Positions 54,429 to 63,870 of a stretch of 64,000 bases of DNA are shown here, one piece after another. Under the pieces are notes generated by a model that saw only the letters and a program-made list of their open reading frames with translations, had not been told where the DNA came from and ran no database searches. Where the stretch lies: contig CALJHN010000003.1 in NCBI GenBank assembly GCA_938075455.1, forward strand, positions 98,056-162,055, written 5' to 3'. The position numbers and the translations under genes are program-made. The DNA is from an uncultured Flavobacteriales bacterium. GTDB lineage: Bacteria; Bacteroidota; Bacteroidia; Flavobacteriales_D; Parvicellaceae. Within the stretch, counting starts at the first letter, position 1. Each line of letters begins with the position of its first letter.

Positions 54429-55370
54429 ATGGAAAAGGATAATTATTTTCTTGAAAAATTCTCCTCCCACGACGGGAAGAATATTACAATTCATCACTGG
54501 CCAGTAGAAAAACCAAAGTTGTTAATTCATTTGGTGCATGGAATGAGCGAGCATGGATACAGATACCACGAGTTTGCAAAGTGGTTAAATAAGAAAGAAA
54601 TATATGCATATGCTCCAGATTTGAGAGGACATGGAAAGACTGCAGGTTCAATAGAAAATATTGGTCTATTTAGCTTAAGAAATGGATGGAACAATGTGGT
54701 AAAAGATCTAAAAACAATTTCAGAGTATTTTTCTTTAAAAAATCCAAATATTCCTACCGTGGTTTTGGGGCATTCTATGGGTTCTTTTCTTACCCGGTCT
54801 CTTATAATTGATTTTCCAGAAACTGCCAACCACTATATATTCTCAGCAACTGCCTCCCACCCTGGCTTAAAAGGATACTTGGGAAGTTTTATCGCTAAAT
54901 CCAATTGCTTTCTATTTGGAAAAAAAACCAAATCAAGACTTTTACAATTATTGGTAATGGGAGAATTCAATAAAAAGATTAAAAAACCAAAAACCAGAAA
55001 AGACTGGATATCTAGAGACGAAAAAGTCGTGAAAGATTATATAAATGATCCATATTGCATGCAAGTTTTTAAAAATCAGTTTTTTGTAGATCTAGCATTT
55101 GGAGTAATGTCGGTTAATGAAACTAAGAATATTCTTAAAATGAATAAAGTCAAACATTATTTATTTTTTAGTGGAAGTATGGACCCTGTGGGCAATTATG
55201 GAAAAGGAGTTCAAAAACTTTACAAGAAATTCATTGCTACTGGATTAACAAATACAGAAATAAAACTTTTTGATGAGGGAAGACATGAAATGTTGAACGA
55301 AATAAATAAGCAGGAGGTATATCAATACATTTATAATTGGATTAACAAAAAAATATTAAATGGTAAATGA
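54429..55370 (+). CDS. alpha/beta hydrolase (lysophospholipase or monoacylglycerol lipase-like)
   Basis: The 313-residue protein has the nucleophile elbow GHSMGS, the oxyanion HLVHGMSEHGYRYHEFA segment, a DLRGHGKT loop and a final DEGRHEMLNE with the catalytic His. These fit the serine aminopeptidase S33/monoglyceride lipase-like hydrolases of the cytoplasm. The substrate is unknown. The yggS gene overlaps its end by 11 bp. Confidence 0.88.
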   Translation: MEKDNYFLEKFSSHDGKNITIHHWPVEKPKLLIHLVHGMSEHGYRYHEFAKWLNKKEIYAYAPDLRGHGKTAGSIENIGLFSLRNGWNNVVKDLKTISEYFSLKNPNIPTVVLGHSMGSFLTRSLIIDFPETANHYIFSATASHPGLKGYLGSFIAKSNCFLFGKKTKSRLLQLLVMGEFNKKIKKPKTRKDWISRDEKVVKDYINDPYCMQVFKNQFFVDLAFGVMSVNETKNILKMNKVKHYLFFSGSMDPVGNYGKGVQKLYKKFIATGLTNTEIKLFDEGRHEMLNEINKQEVYQYIYNWINKKILNGK

Positions 55371-56010
55371 AAAAATAGAAAGTATAAAAAAAGTATTACC
55401 CAAAGGAGTAGAACTTATTGCTGTTTCTAAAACCAAACCTGTAGAAATGATCCAACAAGGTTTGAAATCGGGCCATTTAGACTTTGGAGAAAATAAAGTT
55501 CAAGAAATGGTTCATAAGCATGCATCTTTACCAAAAAATATTCGCTGGCATATGATTGGACATCTACAAAGAAATAAAGTTAAATACATAGCTCCTTTTG
55601 TACATTTAATACATGGTGCAGATTCCAAAAAACTACTAGACGAAATAAATAAACAAGGTTTAAAAAATAATAAAACCATTAACTGCTTGTTACAATTTCA
55701 TATTGCTAGAGAAAGCACAAAATTTGGATTTAGTATTGAAGAAATAAGAGAAATAATAGAATCCCAGCACCACTTGAATTGGGGAAATATAAATATTCAA
55801 GGTGTTATGGGAATGGCAACATTTACCACTGATAAAAACCAAATAAAAGCAGAATTTGGTTTATTAAAAGAATATTTTGAAGAGCTAAAAACAATTTTTG
55901 GAGAAAATTTCAAGACATTGTCTATGGGAATGAGTGGAGATTATCTAGAGGCGATTTCTAAAGGAAGTAATATGATAAGAATAGGAAGTGATATTTTTGG
56001 AAAAAGATAA
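55360..56010 (+). CDS. YggS-family pyridoxal phosphate homeostasis protein
   Basis: The 216-residue fold-type III PLP protein has the cofactor lysine at Lys24 (LIAVSKTKP), the GENKVQE block, WHMIGHLQRNK and the C-terminal SMGMSGDYLEAI. Members control PLP supply rather than catalyse a reaction. The start overlaps the hydrolase stop by 11 bp, so co-transcription is likely. Confidence 0.93.
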   Translation: MVNEKIESIKKVLPKGVELIAVSKTKPVEMIQQGLKSGHLDFGENKVQEMVHKHASLPKNIRWHMIGHLQRNKVKYIAPFVHLIHGADSKKLLDEINKQGLKNNKTINCLLQFHIARESTKFGFSIEEIREIIESQHHLNWGNINIQGVMGMATFTTDKNQIKAEFGLLKEYFEELKTIFGENFKTLSMGMSGDYLEAISKGSNMIRIGSDIFGKR

Positions 56011-56055
56011 TTTGATAAAAAATAGTATACATATGTTCATATCTATTTAAACTTA

Positions 56056-56063
56056 TAATTTTG
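56056..56063 (+). promoter_or_regulatory. -7 promoter element of the HEAT-like gene
   Basis: TAATTTTG fits TAnnTTTG and lies 17 bp before the ATG at 56081. It marks a possible internal promoter for the downstream run of genes; the -33 element is weak. Confidence 0.45.
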
Positions 56064-56080
56064 CCGTTTTAATTTATAAA

Positions 56081-56602
56081 ATGAATACACAACAAAAAGT
56101 TATAAATCAGATAAAAGCCGATTTGGCAAGTGAAAATAGTTCCATAGTTTCTAAAGCACTAGTAAAAACAAAAGCCAAAGGAAATGAGGAATTAATTGCA
56201 CCACTAGTTGAACTTTATAAAACAACAGAAGATATTAAGCTAAAACAAGAAGTTAAAAATATTTTCTCTGAACTTAAAAACAAAGAATGTGTTGATTTTC
56301 TACTCCCCCATCTAATGGAAGATAATCAGGAGGTAAAAGAGCTTATTTTATTTTCAATGTGGAGTTCCGGTATTGATATGACAGATTATATTGTAGAATT
56401 AATAGAATATTCTTGTGATGGAGAATTTATGGTTATTTTAGAAGCACTAACTGTTCTAGAAAACTTAGAAGGACCTTTCAATGAAGAAGATTTATTTCAA
56501 GGATCGACAATTATTCAGGAAAAAATATATGAGTCTGAAGACAATAAGAAAAAAGAATTATTACAATCTATGAGTAATGTAATACAGGGATTTAGTGTTT
56601 AA
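56081..56602 (+). CDS. HEAT-repeat-like protein of unknown function
   Basis: The 173-residue, acidic and helical protein has paired-helix repeats (ELIAPLVELYKTTEDIKLKQ, CVDFLLPHLMEDNQEVKEL) of the HEAT type and no catalytic motif. Such proteins serve as binding scaffolds. It lies 6 bp before the DUF2520 gene in a co-directional run. Confidence 0.7.
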   Translation: MNTQQKVINQIKADLASENSSIVSKALVKTKAKGNEELIAPLVELYKTTEDIKLKQEVKNIFSELKNKECVDFLLPHLMEDNQEVKELILFSMWSSGIDMTDYIVELIEYSCDGEFMVILEALTVLENLEGPFNEEDLFQGSTIIQEKIYESEDNKKKELLQSMSNVIQGFSV

Positions 56603-56608
56603 TTAATT

Positions 56609-57391
56609 TTGAAAGAAATAAAAAATATAACCATATTGGGAACTGGTAATATAGCCAATGGGTTCTTACATTTATTTTTAAAAAATCAATTCAAAATTGA
56701 TTGTATTTTTGGTAATTCCTCAAAAAACATTGAAAAAAGTGTTTTGGAAAATACTTTTTTCACCAATAATATTTCAGAAATAACTTCTACAAGTGATTTA
56801 TATATATTTGCTTTGAGCGATGATGCATACCAAGAAGTATTTAAAAAAATTTCTAAAAACAACCATTTAACAATTCACACTTCTGGAAGTTTGGATAGTA
56901 AAAGTCTTGGTATAATCTCTGATAGATGGGGATGTATCTACCCTTTACAAAGCATAAAAAAAGATACTAAAGTAAGTTGGGAAAAAGTTCCTTTTTTTAT
57001 TGAAGCAGCTAATGAAAAAGATGAAAAATTATTGAGCATATTCTGTGCTTCCAACAACATGAATTTTTCTATTTTAAACTCTTCTAAAAGAAAAAAACTT
57101 CATCTTGCAGCTGTTGCATCTAATAATTTTACCTACCACCTACTTAGCATGGTAAAGGAGTATTGTATTAAGAATGAAGTTAATTTTAAAGATTTAAGAA
57201 CTCTTTTAGAAAAAACTATAGAAACAGTCCTTAGTAAAGAGCCATATATGGATCAAACGGGTCCGGCTAACAGAGGAGATAATACACTTATAGAAAAACA
57301 GATAAAAGAACTTAAAGAGTTTAAAAACCTTCAGGAAATTTATAAGATTTTCTCAAAACAAATAATTAAACAACACCATCATGAGTTATAA
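56609..57391 (+). CDS. Rossmann-fold protein with DUF2520
   Basis: The 260-residue protein has an N-terminal dinucleotide-binding motif (ILGTGNIANG) and an IYPLQSIKKD segment, then the DUF2520 C-terminal helical domain with AAVASNNFTYHL and TGPANRGD. It resembles oxidoreductases of the 6-phosphogluconate or pyrroline-5-carboxylate reductase type; the substrate is unknown. The start is TTG, with no suitable ATG near it. It overlaps the KdsC-like gene by 11 bp. Confidence 0.85.
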   Translation: MKEIKNITILGTGNIANGFLHLFLKNQFKIDCIFGNSSKNIEKSVLENTFFTNNISEITSTSDLYIFALSDDAYQEVFKKISKNNHLTIHTSGSLDSKSLGIISDRWGCIYPLQSIKKDTKVSWEKVPFFIEAANEKDEKLLSIFCASNNMNFSILNSSKRKKLHLAAVASNNFTYHLLSMVKEYCIKNEVNFKDLRTLLEKTIETVLSKEPYMDQTGPANRGDNTLIEKQIKELKEFKNLQEIYKIFSKQIIKQHHHEL

Positions 57392-57899
57392 ACAAAAACT
57401 TTCTAAAATCAACACTTTTATTTTTGATGTCGATGGAGTACTAACAGACGGAAATGTCATTTTAGATTCTTCTGGCGAGTTGGTGAGAACCATGCACACC
57501 AAAGATGGATATGCGTTGCAATACGCTGTTAAAAAAGGATATCACATTGTAATTATTACAGGCGGAAACTCCCAAATGGTAAAGGAAAGACTTAATGGTT
57601 TAGGAGTAAAAGACATCTATTTAGCAGCACATCAAAAACTTCCTATTTTAGAAAAACATTTAAAAGAAAATAATATTGAGTTAAGCCAAGTTCTATATAT
57701 GGGAGACGATTTACCAGATATTCCATGCCTCAATGTTGTGGGAGTATCTACCTGTCCAAATGACTCTGCTGTAGAAGTAAGAAAAGTATGCGATTACATT
57801 TCACATATAAACGGAGGAAAAGGTTGTGTTAGAGATGTGTTGGAACAAACTATGAGAGTTCAAAACAAATGGATCAATGACGATTCCTATTCATGGTAA
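57381..57899 (+). CDS. KdsC-like HAD-family phosphatase
   Basis: The 172-residue protein has the HAD nucleophile motif DVDGVLTDG (Asp16, Asp18), ITGGNS as motif II and MGDDLPDIP as motif IV, without a cap domain. It fits the 3-deoxy-D-manno-octulosonate 8-phosphate phosphatase (KdsC) class, which makes Kdo for lipopolysaccharide. No KdsA or KdsB gene is adjacent, so the substrate is an inference. Confidence 0.88.
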   Translation: MSYKQKLSKINTFIFDVDGVLTDGNVILDSSGELVRTMHTKDGYALQYAVKKGYHIVIITGGNSQMVKERLNGLGVKDIYLAAHQKLPILEKHLKENNIELSQVLYMGDDLPDIPCLNVVGVSTCPNDSAVEVRKVCDYISHINGGKGCVRDVLEQTMRVQNKWINDDSYSW

Positions 57900-58747
57900 A
57901 AAAATATTTTAAAGCCATAAGAATTAAAAACTTAGCATTGCTTGGTTTAATCTTTTGGGGACTAATGCTTCATAACTACTCTGAGGGTTTTTCTTTTGAA
58001 ATTGACCATTTTTTACTTTTTACATCTGTTATCATCACAACAGCATCTGGTTATTTAATCAATAATTACTACGACATAAATAGCGACAAAATAAATAATA
58101 AAAATATTGAGGATTTAAGTAAAACCTTTTATGGAAATTTTTACTTATTACATTTATTTACTTCGTTATTGGTTCTTTTTATTTCGGATTTATCCCCAGG
58201 TTGGTTAAATCTTATAATAATTAGCCATATTTTGGTTTATCTATATTCTCTAAAATTTCAGCATTGGCCAGTTATAGGAAATCTACTAGTAGGATTATTA
58301 TCAAGTACAGTTCTTTTGATTCCATATTGGTTGACAGGAACATTTTGGGAACTAGAAAATTTTAATCTTTCAGAAAATCTAAATCAAATATTTGTAATTT
58401 TTTGTTTTCTACTTACCATAAAAAGAGAAATAGTAAAAGATATGGAAGATATTCAAGGAGATTTAAAAACTGGGAGCTATACCCTAGCTATTGTTGCAGG
58501 ACAAAAATTTTCTAAAATAATATTGAGTATTTTGGTTTTAATAAGTATTGGATTTTTAATTATTTGTGTTTTGGAAAGTATTCTAAATATTCAAAATATA
58601 TTTTTCTTTCTTACGATGATTTCTTTATTGGTTGCTTTTCTTTACAAAACCTATCAATCCTTTAAAAAGTCTGATTTTAAAATCCTAAGTAATCTACTGA
58701 AAATTAATTTTCTTGCAGCTGGAATTTGGCTGTATATTTTATTATGA
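57893..58747 (+). CDS. UbiA-family prenyltransferase
   Basis: The 284-residue protein has about eight membrane segments and the two Asp-rich motifs of the family: NNYYDINSDKIN near residue 60 and KDMEDIQGD near 185. The first site has Asn in place of the first Asp. It resembles the Bacteroidota geranylgeranylglycerol-phosphate geranylgeranyltransferase-like members, but the acceptor is not known. It overlaps the KdsC-like gene by 7 bp and maf by 4 bp (ATGA). Confidence 0.88.
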   Translation: MVKKYFKAIRIKNLALLGLIFWGLMLHNYSEGFSFEIDHFLLFTSVIITTASGYLINNYYDINSDKINNKNIEDLSKTFYGNFYLLHLFTSLLVLFISDLSPGWLNLIIISHILVYLYSLKFQHWPVIGNLLVGLLSSTVLLIPYWLTGTFWELENFNLSENLNQIFVIFCFLLTIKREIVKDMEDIQGDLKTGSYTLAIVAGQKFSKIILSILVLISIGFLIICVLESILNIQNIFFFLTMISLLVAFLYKTYQSFKKSDFKILSNLLKINFLAAGIWLYILL

Positions 58748-59346
58748 ACTTACTAGAAGAAAAAATAAAAAATATTGATATTAAACTGGCTTCAAAATCT
58801 CCACGAAGACACCAGCTTTTAAGAAATATTATTAAAAATTTTGAAATAGTTAGTAAAGAAATAGATGAAAGTTATCCAAAGTCGTTAAAGGCCAATGAAA
58901 TTGCTTTATACTTAGCAAATTTAAAAGCCAAATCATACGAAAAAGAAGCCAAAGAAAATCAACTATATATTACTGCAGATACTATTGTAGTTTATAAACA
59001 AAAAGTTTTAGGTAAACCAAAAAACATGAAAGATGCTTTTAATATGCTACAAGCACTTTCTGGAAATACCCATAGAGTATACACCGGAGTAAGTTTATTA
59101 TTTAACGGGGAGATTAACTCTTTTGTAGATGCTACAGAAGTCACTTTTTACGATTTGAGTGAGGAGGAAATCAAATTTTACATCGATCATTACAAACCTA
59201 TGGACAAAGCAGGTTCTTATGGAATTCAGGAATGGATGGGATATGTAGGAGTTAAAAAAATGGAAGGTGATTTTTTCAATGTAATGGGACTTCCCTTACA
59301 CAGATTGTATAGAGAAATTGAAAAAATTATTTCAAAAAAGAATTAA
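58744..59346 (+). CDS. Maf-family nucleotide pyrophosphatase
   Basis: The 200-residue protein opens with IKLASKSPRRHQLL and has the ITADTIVV and GKPKNMKDAFNML segments, and a KAGSYGIQEW block with the catalytic Asp region. Maf proteins hydrolyse dTTP, UTP or modified nucleotides. The ATG at 58744 overlaps the prenyltransferase stop; the TTG at 58726 is not used. The end overlaps the convergent aroQ by 20 bp. Confidence 0.93.
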   Translation: MNLLEEKIKNIDIKLASKSPRRHQLLRNIIKNFEIVSKEIDESYPKSLKANEIALYLANLKAKSYEKEAKENQLYITADTIVVYKQKVLGKPKNMKDAFNMLQALSGNTHRVYTGVSLLFNGEINSFVDATEVTFYDLSEEEIKFYIDHYKPMDKAGSYGIQEWMGYVGVKKMEGDFFNVMGLPLHRLYREIEKIISKKN

Positions 59347-59746
59347 TTGCCATTTTATAAGAATCTAGTCCAAATCCTGCAATTACTCCTTTGCAATTTT
59401 TTGCCATCATAGATTGGTGTCTGTATTCTTCTCTAGCATATACATTGCTTATATGGACTTCAATAACTGGTATTTTTATTGCGGCAATTGCATCGGCAAT
59501 TGCTACCGAAGTATGGGTGTATCCTCCGGCATTTAAAACAATACCATCCAAGGAAAAGCCTGTTTCTTGGATTTTATTGATAATTTCTCCCTCCACATTG
59601 CTTTGAAAATAAGTTAATTCCATTTCTGGAAAATCTGCTACTAGTTCTTTGAAATAGCTGTCAAAAGATTTATTACCATAGGTTTTTGGTTCTCTTTTAC
59701 CTAATAAATTTAAGTTTGGTCCATTGATGATTATAATTTTTTTCAT
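59327..59746 (-). CDS. aroQ: type II 3-dehydroquinate dehydratase
   Basis: The 139-residue protein has the family opening NGPNLNLLGKREPKTYG with the catalytic Arg and Tyr, NAGGYTHTSVAI and the EVHISNVYAREEYRH loop with the catalytic His. It converts 3-dehydroquinate to 3-dehydroshikimate in the shikimate pathway. It overlaps maf by 20 bp in convergent orientation. Confidence 0.94.
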   Translation of the reverse strand: MKKIIIINGPNLNLLGKREPKTYGNKSFDSYFKELVADFPEMELTYFQSNVEGEIINKIQETGFSLDGIVLNAGGYTHTSVAIADAIAAIKIPVIEVHISNVYAREEYRHQSMMAKNCKGVIAGFGLDSYKMAINSFLK

Positions 59747-59775
59747 AGAAGAATTGTAGTTGGCTATAAATATAA

Positions 59776-60150
59776 TTATTTAACGTAGTCTTGTTTTTTT
59801 ACTAGTGCAAATTGTTCTTCTTCTAGTTCTAGATAGCCTAGTTCGTAATTAAAATAGTATTTCTTGCCCTGTTTGGTTTGGTATATATTGGTGTAATAGT
59901 AAAAATTAAAACCATTTAGTAGAAGCTGTTCTTTGGTAGCTTTTCCTTTGTCGGACCCGTTCATTAAAGAAGAAAGAATTCTTCTATTTTTTCTTAGAAT
60001 AACGTTTACTTTTCTTACATATTCGTTGGCATCTTTATTGAGTAGATTGTTGTAAGAATTTCTGCACATATCGTTACAAAACTTCTTGTCTACTCTTCCA
60101 ATTAGAGGAGTTTCACATTCTAGACAAAGTTTATCTGATTTTAGTCCCAT
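59776..60150 (-). CDS. small zinc-ribbon protein of unknown function
   Basis: From the ATG at 60150 the protein has 124 residues (a TTG lies six codons upstream). The N-terminus holds a CxxC...FCxxxC zinc site (CLECETPLIGRVDKKFCNDMC), followed by a helical part (RKVNVILRKNRRILSSLM) and a beta-rich end. Proteins of this layout are common in Flavobacteriia and not characterised. It lies 29 bp upstream of aroQ on the same strand. Confidence 0.78.
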   Translation of the reverse strand: MGLKSDKLCLECETPLIGRVDKKFCNDMCRNSYNNLLNKDANEYVRKVNVILRKNRRILSSLMNGSDKGKATKEQLLLNGFNFYYYTNIYQTKQGKKYYFNYELGYLELEEEQFALVKKQDYVK

Positions 60151-60204
60151 AGCTGGTATTTGTTCCAATTAAAATTTATAAAAACTAAGTAAAAGTAATT
60201 ATAT

Positions 60205-60218
60205 CCGTTTAAAAACGG
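60205..60218. repeat. 14-bp palindrome in the 60.2 kb gap
   Basis: CCGTTT-AA-AAACGG is a perfect dyad in the otherwise empty gap between the zinc-ribbon gene and the flippase gene. There is no U tract, so it is not a terminator; it may bind a regulator. Confidence 0.25.
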
Positions 60219-60358
60219 TAACAAATGCTTAAATACCTAGTCTAGAGAAAATGAATATAAAAGTTTGCAAGTAGGATGGAATTTAAAGAAGTTAAAAAAA
60301 TATTTAGCTTCCAGAATGAAAGTTAAATAAAGCCTTTTTTTAAAATTATTAGAATCTA

Positions 60359-61873
60359 CTATTGCTTTCTACTATTGAAATTAATAATTGAAAATAACTT
60401 CCTAAACATTTTATTAATGTCTTCTGAAACATTTGTAGCAATAATAGAGGGTACAAAAATTAAAAGTAAAATAAACGATTTAATTAACGAATCTGCAATT
60501 AAAAACTCACTTATATGTACATATTTAGCTGCTAAATAGGAAATAAGGGCAATTAAAATTACTATTATTGTTCCTTTAGAGAATGGCTGTAAATTGAATT
60601 TAATTTTTAAAAATAAAAATGAGATTATATTATAGGCTACAATAGAAATGGCAGTTGCTATAGATGCTCCCACGATTCCATATTCCGGAATAAGGGCTAA
60701 ATTGGTTAAAAATGTAATAAATACTAAAATAATCATGAAAATTGTGCTGTAGTAGTAATATCTTGAGGTTAAGATAATACTTCCGTTAAGTCCTGCTGAA
60801 ATGTGTATTAATTTTCCTAGTCCTACAAAAAATATTACCCACTTCGCTTCTTGAAATTTAGGATTAATTAAAAAAAGAACATCTAAGTTTATCCATATTC
60901 CTAAAAATAGAAGTGCTCCAACAATTAGTTGTGATGTTGCCGAACTTTTATATAGTTCAGCAATTTTTTTCAAGTTATCATCTTTCCAAAATTGACTTAT
61001 ATAAGGTAGAGCTATACTAGTGACAGCTCTTGCAGGCATTTCTATTAAAGATGCAACATATAATCCCCATGAGTATATAGCTACTGATTCTAAACCTTTG
61101 TTTTCTCCACATAATGCACAGCCTACCATTCCGGCAATCATTAAAGAATCAATTCTGTTTGTTAAGTTACCGGCTATACCACTAAGAAAATTAGCTCCTC
61201 CGTAAGTAATCATTTCTTTTGAATTATTGATTTTTTCAACATTTAAATTTGAAAACGTCAATTCATTTATACTTATTAAATAGAAGAATAAAAAAATTGA
61301 GACTATTCCATATCCACCAATGAATCCATAAAGAAATAAATCGAAATTAATAAATTTAAAAAACAACATAACTAAAAGTAATGTATGAATTAGTCTAATA
61401 GCAATGTCATTAAGAAAGTTTTGTAATACTGATTTGTATAATCCTTTGCAATAGCTACTAATCAAAGAATTAATAATAATTAGAAAAATTAGTGGAAATA
61501 TTAAAAAATATTTATCACCAAAAAAAGATGCATTTTCATCATAAAATGAAAGAATAATAGATTTTGAGAATAAAAGAATTAAAAACACAACAATCATACT
61601 TATGAAACTGACTTTAAAAATGTGCAAAAGAAGTTTGCTCTTAGTAGCTTTAGTATTTTTATAAAATGGTAAAAACTTTATCAAAATTGAGGGGGTTCCA
61701 AATGCTCCAATATTAGCTGCTAAAATAGAGACAGTCACTAATATTCTTGTTAGACCAAATTCAACTTCTGAAAGAACTATTGGGTAAAGAAATATAATAT
61801 TTAACGCTCCTAAAAAAACACCAAGAAAAAGAATTATAATATTTCTTAAACTTTGTTTTGCTATAATTCCCAT
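60359..61873 (-). CDS. polysaccharide biosynthesis (Wzx-type) flippase
   Basis: The 504-residue protein has about fourteen membrane segments. It has the family layout of an early amphipathic segment (IIAKQSLRNIIILFLG), ITYGGANFLSGIAG in the middle, and LALIPEYGIVGASIATA near the end. It fits the MATE/MurJ-related lipid-linked oligosaccharide flippases. Its upstream neighbours are a TagD-like enzyme and asnB, a gene set seen in surface-polysaccharide clusters. Confidence 0.88.
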   Translation of the reverse strand: MGIIAKQSLRNIIILFLGVFLGALNIIFLYPIVLSEVEFGLTRILVTVSILAANIGAFGTPSILIKFLPFYKNTKATKSKLLLHIFKVSFISMIVVFLILLFSKSIILSFYDENASFFGDKYFLIFPLIFLIIINSLISSYCKGLYKSVLQNFLNDIAIRLIHTLLLVMLFFKFINFDLFLYGFIGGYGIVSIFLFFYLISINELTFSNLNVEKINNSKEMITYGGANFLSGIAGNLTNRIDSLMIAGMVGCALCGENKGLESVAIYSWGLYVASLIEMPARAVTSIALPYISQFWKDDNLKKIAELYKSSATSQLIVGALLFLGIWINLDVLFLINPKFQEAKWVIFFVGLGKLIHISAGLNGSIILTSRYYYYSTIFMIILVFITFLTNLALIPEYGIVGASIATAISIVAYNIISFLFLKIKFNLQPFSKGTIIVILIALISYLAAKYVHISEFLIADSLIKSFILLLIFVPSIIATNVSEDINKMFRKLFSIINFNSRKQ

Positions 61874-61939
61874 AAGGGTTTTTTTTGTTGTTATTTGGCT
61901 CTATTAAGCAATTAATAATTAATTAAGTTTCAAATTTAT

Positions 61940-62356
61940 TTATTCACTTCTAAGTTTTTTAAGGACTTGATTGATTAAAGTACTTGATGTCCCTTTTGTA
62001 TATGGAAAATATACAATTTCTACATTCTTTTCTTTAAATTTGGCGTCAAACATTTTCCATTTAGATGATTTGTACCAATCATCACCAACAAACATTATAT
62101 CGAATTTTAGCTTCTCCCATGCTTCAATTTTATCCATATTTTCTTGTGGGACGACAGCATCAACATATTTAATATTTCTTACAATTTCTATCCTCTCCTC
62201 AAATGGAATAACTGACTTTTTATTTTTGTAGCTAACTAATTCATCTGTTGTTACTCCTACTATTAATTTATCACAAAGGCCCCTTGCATTTTTTAATAAA
62301 TTCAAATGACCAATATGAAATAAATCAAATACACCTGTAGTATACCCTATAATCAT
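61940..62356 (-). CDS. cytidylyltransferase, glycerol-3-phosphate type
   Basis: The 138-residue protein has the nucleotide-binding motif GVFDLFHIGHLNLL, VGVTTDELV and the GTSSTLINQ end motif. It resembles TagD (CTP:glycerol-3-phosphate cytidylyltransferase), which activates a polyol phosphate for surface polymers. Related members act on other alcohol phosphates. asnB lies 2 bp upstream and the flippase gene 66 bp downstream, all on the same strand. Confidence 0.9.
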   Translation of the reverse strand: MIIGYTTGVFDLFHIGHLNLLKNARGLCDKLIVGVTTDELVSYKNKKSVIPFEERIEIVRNIKYVDAVVPQENMDKIEAWEKLKFDIMFVGDDWYKSSKWKMFDAKFKEKNVEIVYFPYTKGTSSTLINQVLKKLRSE

Positions 62357-62358
62357 AA

Positions 62359-63870
62359 TTAACTATTTAATAATTTTAAATTGTAAGTGAACCATTTATC
62401 CCAACCCTCTAAAAGAGTTTCTGTCTTAAAGATAACATTTAAAGGAACCGGAAAACCCATTTTTTTTCTATCAATAATTTCAGTAGGAATTATTTCAGAA
62501 AAAATTCTTTTTAATGGTTCTTTAAAAGAATTTCCCATTCTATAATTAAAATTTCTTCCAGACATAAATTCTACAAGACGATGATCCACGAAAGGAACCC
62601 TAGCCTCAACACTACACAACATTGAAGAATTATCTAATCTACGAAGTAAACCCTGTAAATGAGTAATTTGAAAATAATATGCTAATTTATCAATTGTAGA
62701 CTTTCCCCCTAGATTCTCTAAAGCAAAATCAATAACTTCGTTATCTTCTATAGTACCATAGCAATATTTGTCATCAAAACCAGAAATTGAAAGTTCTTTC
62801 TGATTTTTAGCCCACCTAAATATTCTATCATATCCCCAAAATAATTCGTCTGCACCTTCTCCACTTAATATAACGGTATTGTATTTTTTAACTTGTTTTG
62901 TCATAGAATATAACAAAACCTCATTTGGAACACACAAAGTTTCTTTTCTTTTTAGAACCATCCACTTAGTGATATCTTTAAATTTATCGGTATTAAATGT
63001 TATGGCATGGTGATTTGTGCCTATTTTTTTTGAAACTATTTCACTCCAATCAAATTCATTAAGAATATCGAAGCCAATAGTCCAAGAATGATTTGGATTT
63101 GATACTGCTGTTAATATAGAACTGTCAAGACCTCCTGAAAGATAAGTACCAAACTCAACATCTGCTCTTTGACGAATTATAATTGAATTTTTAATTAAAT
63201 CTCTCAGCTCTTCATCATCAGGATTTTCTTTTTCATTTATTTCTAAATCCCAATATCTATAGGTTTTTTGATTTAATCTGTAGTGAGCTGGTGGAAAAAA
63301 TGAAATATCTTTGTATAATGTATGGTTTTTAACAGTCATTCTTAGCTTCTTATATTGCCTTATCGCAAAATCATCAAGTTCAGATTTTCTTAATGATAGA
63401 ATTGGAGCAATTTCACTAGAAACTAATATTTCTTGTCCTTTTTCATAAATATAAAGGGGTTTAATCCCTAACCTATCTCTAGCTATAAAGTAATTTTTAG
63501 TTTCAGAGTTGTAAATAACAAATGAAAACATTCCATTTAATTTTTCTAGACATTTTTCACCATATTTTATATAAAGTTCTAATAATACTTCAGTATCTGA
63601 AGTGGTTTTTAAAATAAGTTTTTCTTCCGTAATTATTTCCTTGTAGTTATAAATTTCTCCATTGAAAATTATGTAGAAGCAGCCTATTTTAAATGGTTGA
63701 TTTGACCTTTTTTCTAGATCAATAATTGATAATCTTTTATGACCTAAAAAAACATCATTAATTTTTAGTGTTGAGCTGAAATCTGGACCTCTATGATTCA
63801 TTAAATCTAATGAATCTTCAAATTCATTGATTTTTAATTTTGTTCCTTTATAAAATAAAATACCACACAT
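62359..63870 (-). CDS. asnB: glutamine-hydrolysing asparagine synthetase-like protein
   Basis: The 503-residue protein begins MCGILFY, so that the processed N-terminal Cys is the glutaminase nucleophile. It also has NHRGPD, GHKRLSIID and GEIYNY, then the synthetase domain with the SGGLDSS pyrophosphate loop. The ATG at 63870 was chosen since the Cys must follow the initiator Met; the in-frame TTG two codons upstream is not suitable. In polysaccharide clusters such proteins often amidate a sugar acid, so the true product may not be asparagine. At 503 residues it is shorter than typical AsnB (about 550-630). Confidence 0.88.
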   Translation of the reverse strand: MCGILFYKGTKLKINEFEDSLDLMNHRGPDFSSTLKINDVFLGHKRLSIIDLEKRSNQPFKIGCFYIIFNGEIYNYKEIITEEKLILKTTSDTEVLLELYIKYGEKCLEKLNGMFSFVIYNSETKNYFIARDRLGIKPLYIYEKGQEILVSSEIAPILSLRKSELDDFAIRQYKKLRMTVKNHTLYKDISFFPPAHYRLNQKTYRYWDLEINEKENPDDEELRDLIKNSIIIRQRADVEFGTYLSGGLDSSILTAVSNPNHSWTIGFDILNEFDWSEIVSKKIGTNHHAITFNTDKFKDITKWMVLKRKETLCVPNEVLLYSMTKQVKKYNTVILSGEGADELFWGYDRIFRWAKNQKELSISGFDDKYCYGTIEDNEVIDFALENLGGKSTIDKLAYYFQITHLQGLLRRLDNSSMLCSVEARVPFVDHRLVEFMSGRNFNYRMGNSFKEPLKRIFSEIIPTEIIDRKKMGFPVPLNVIFKTETLLEGWDKWFTYNLKLLNS

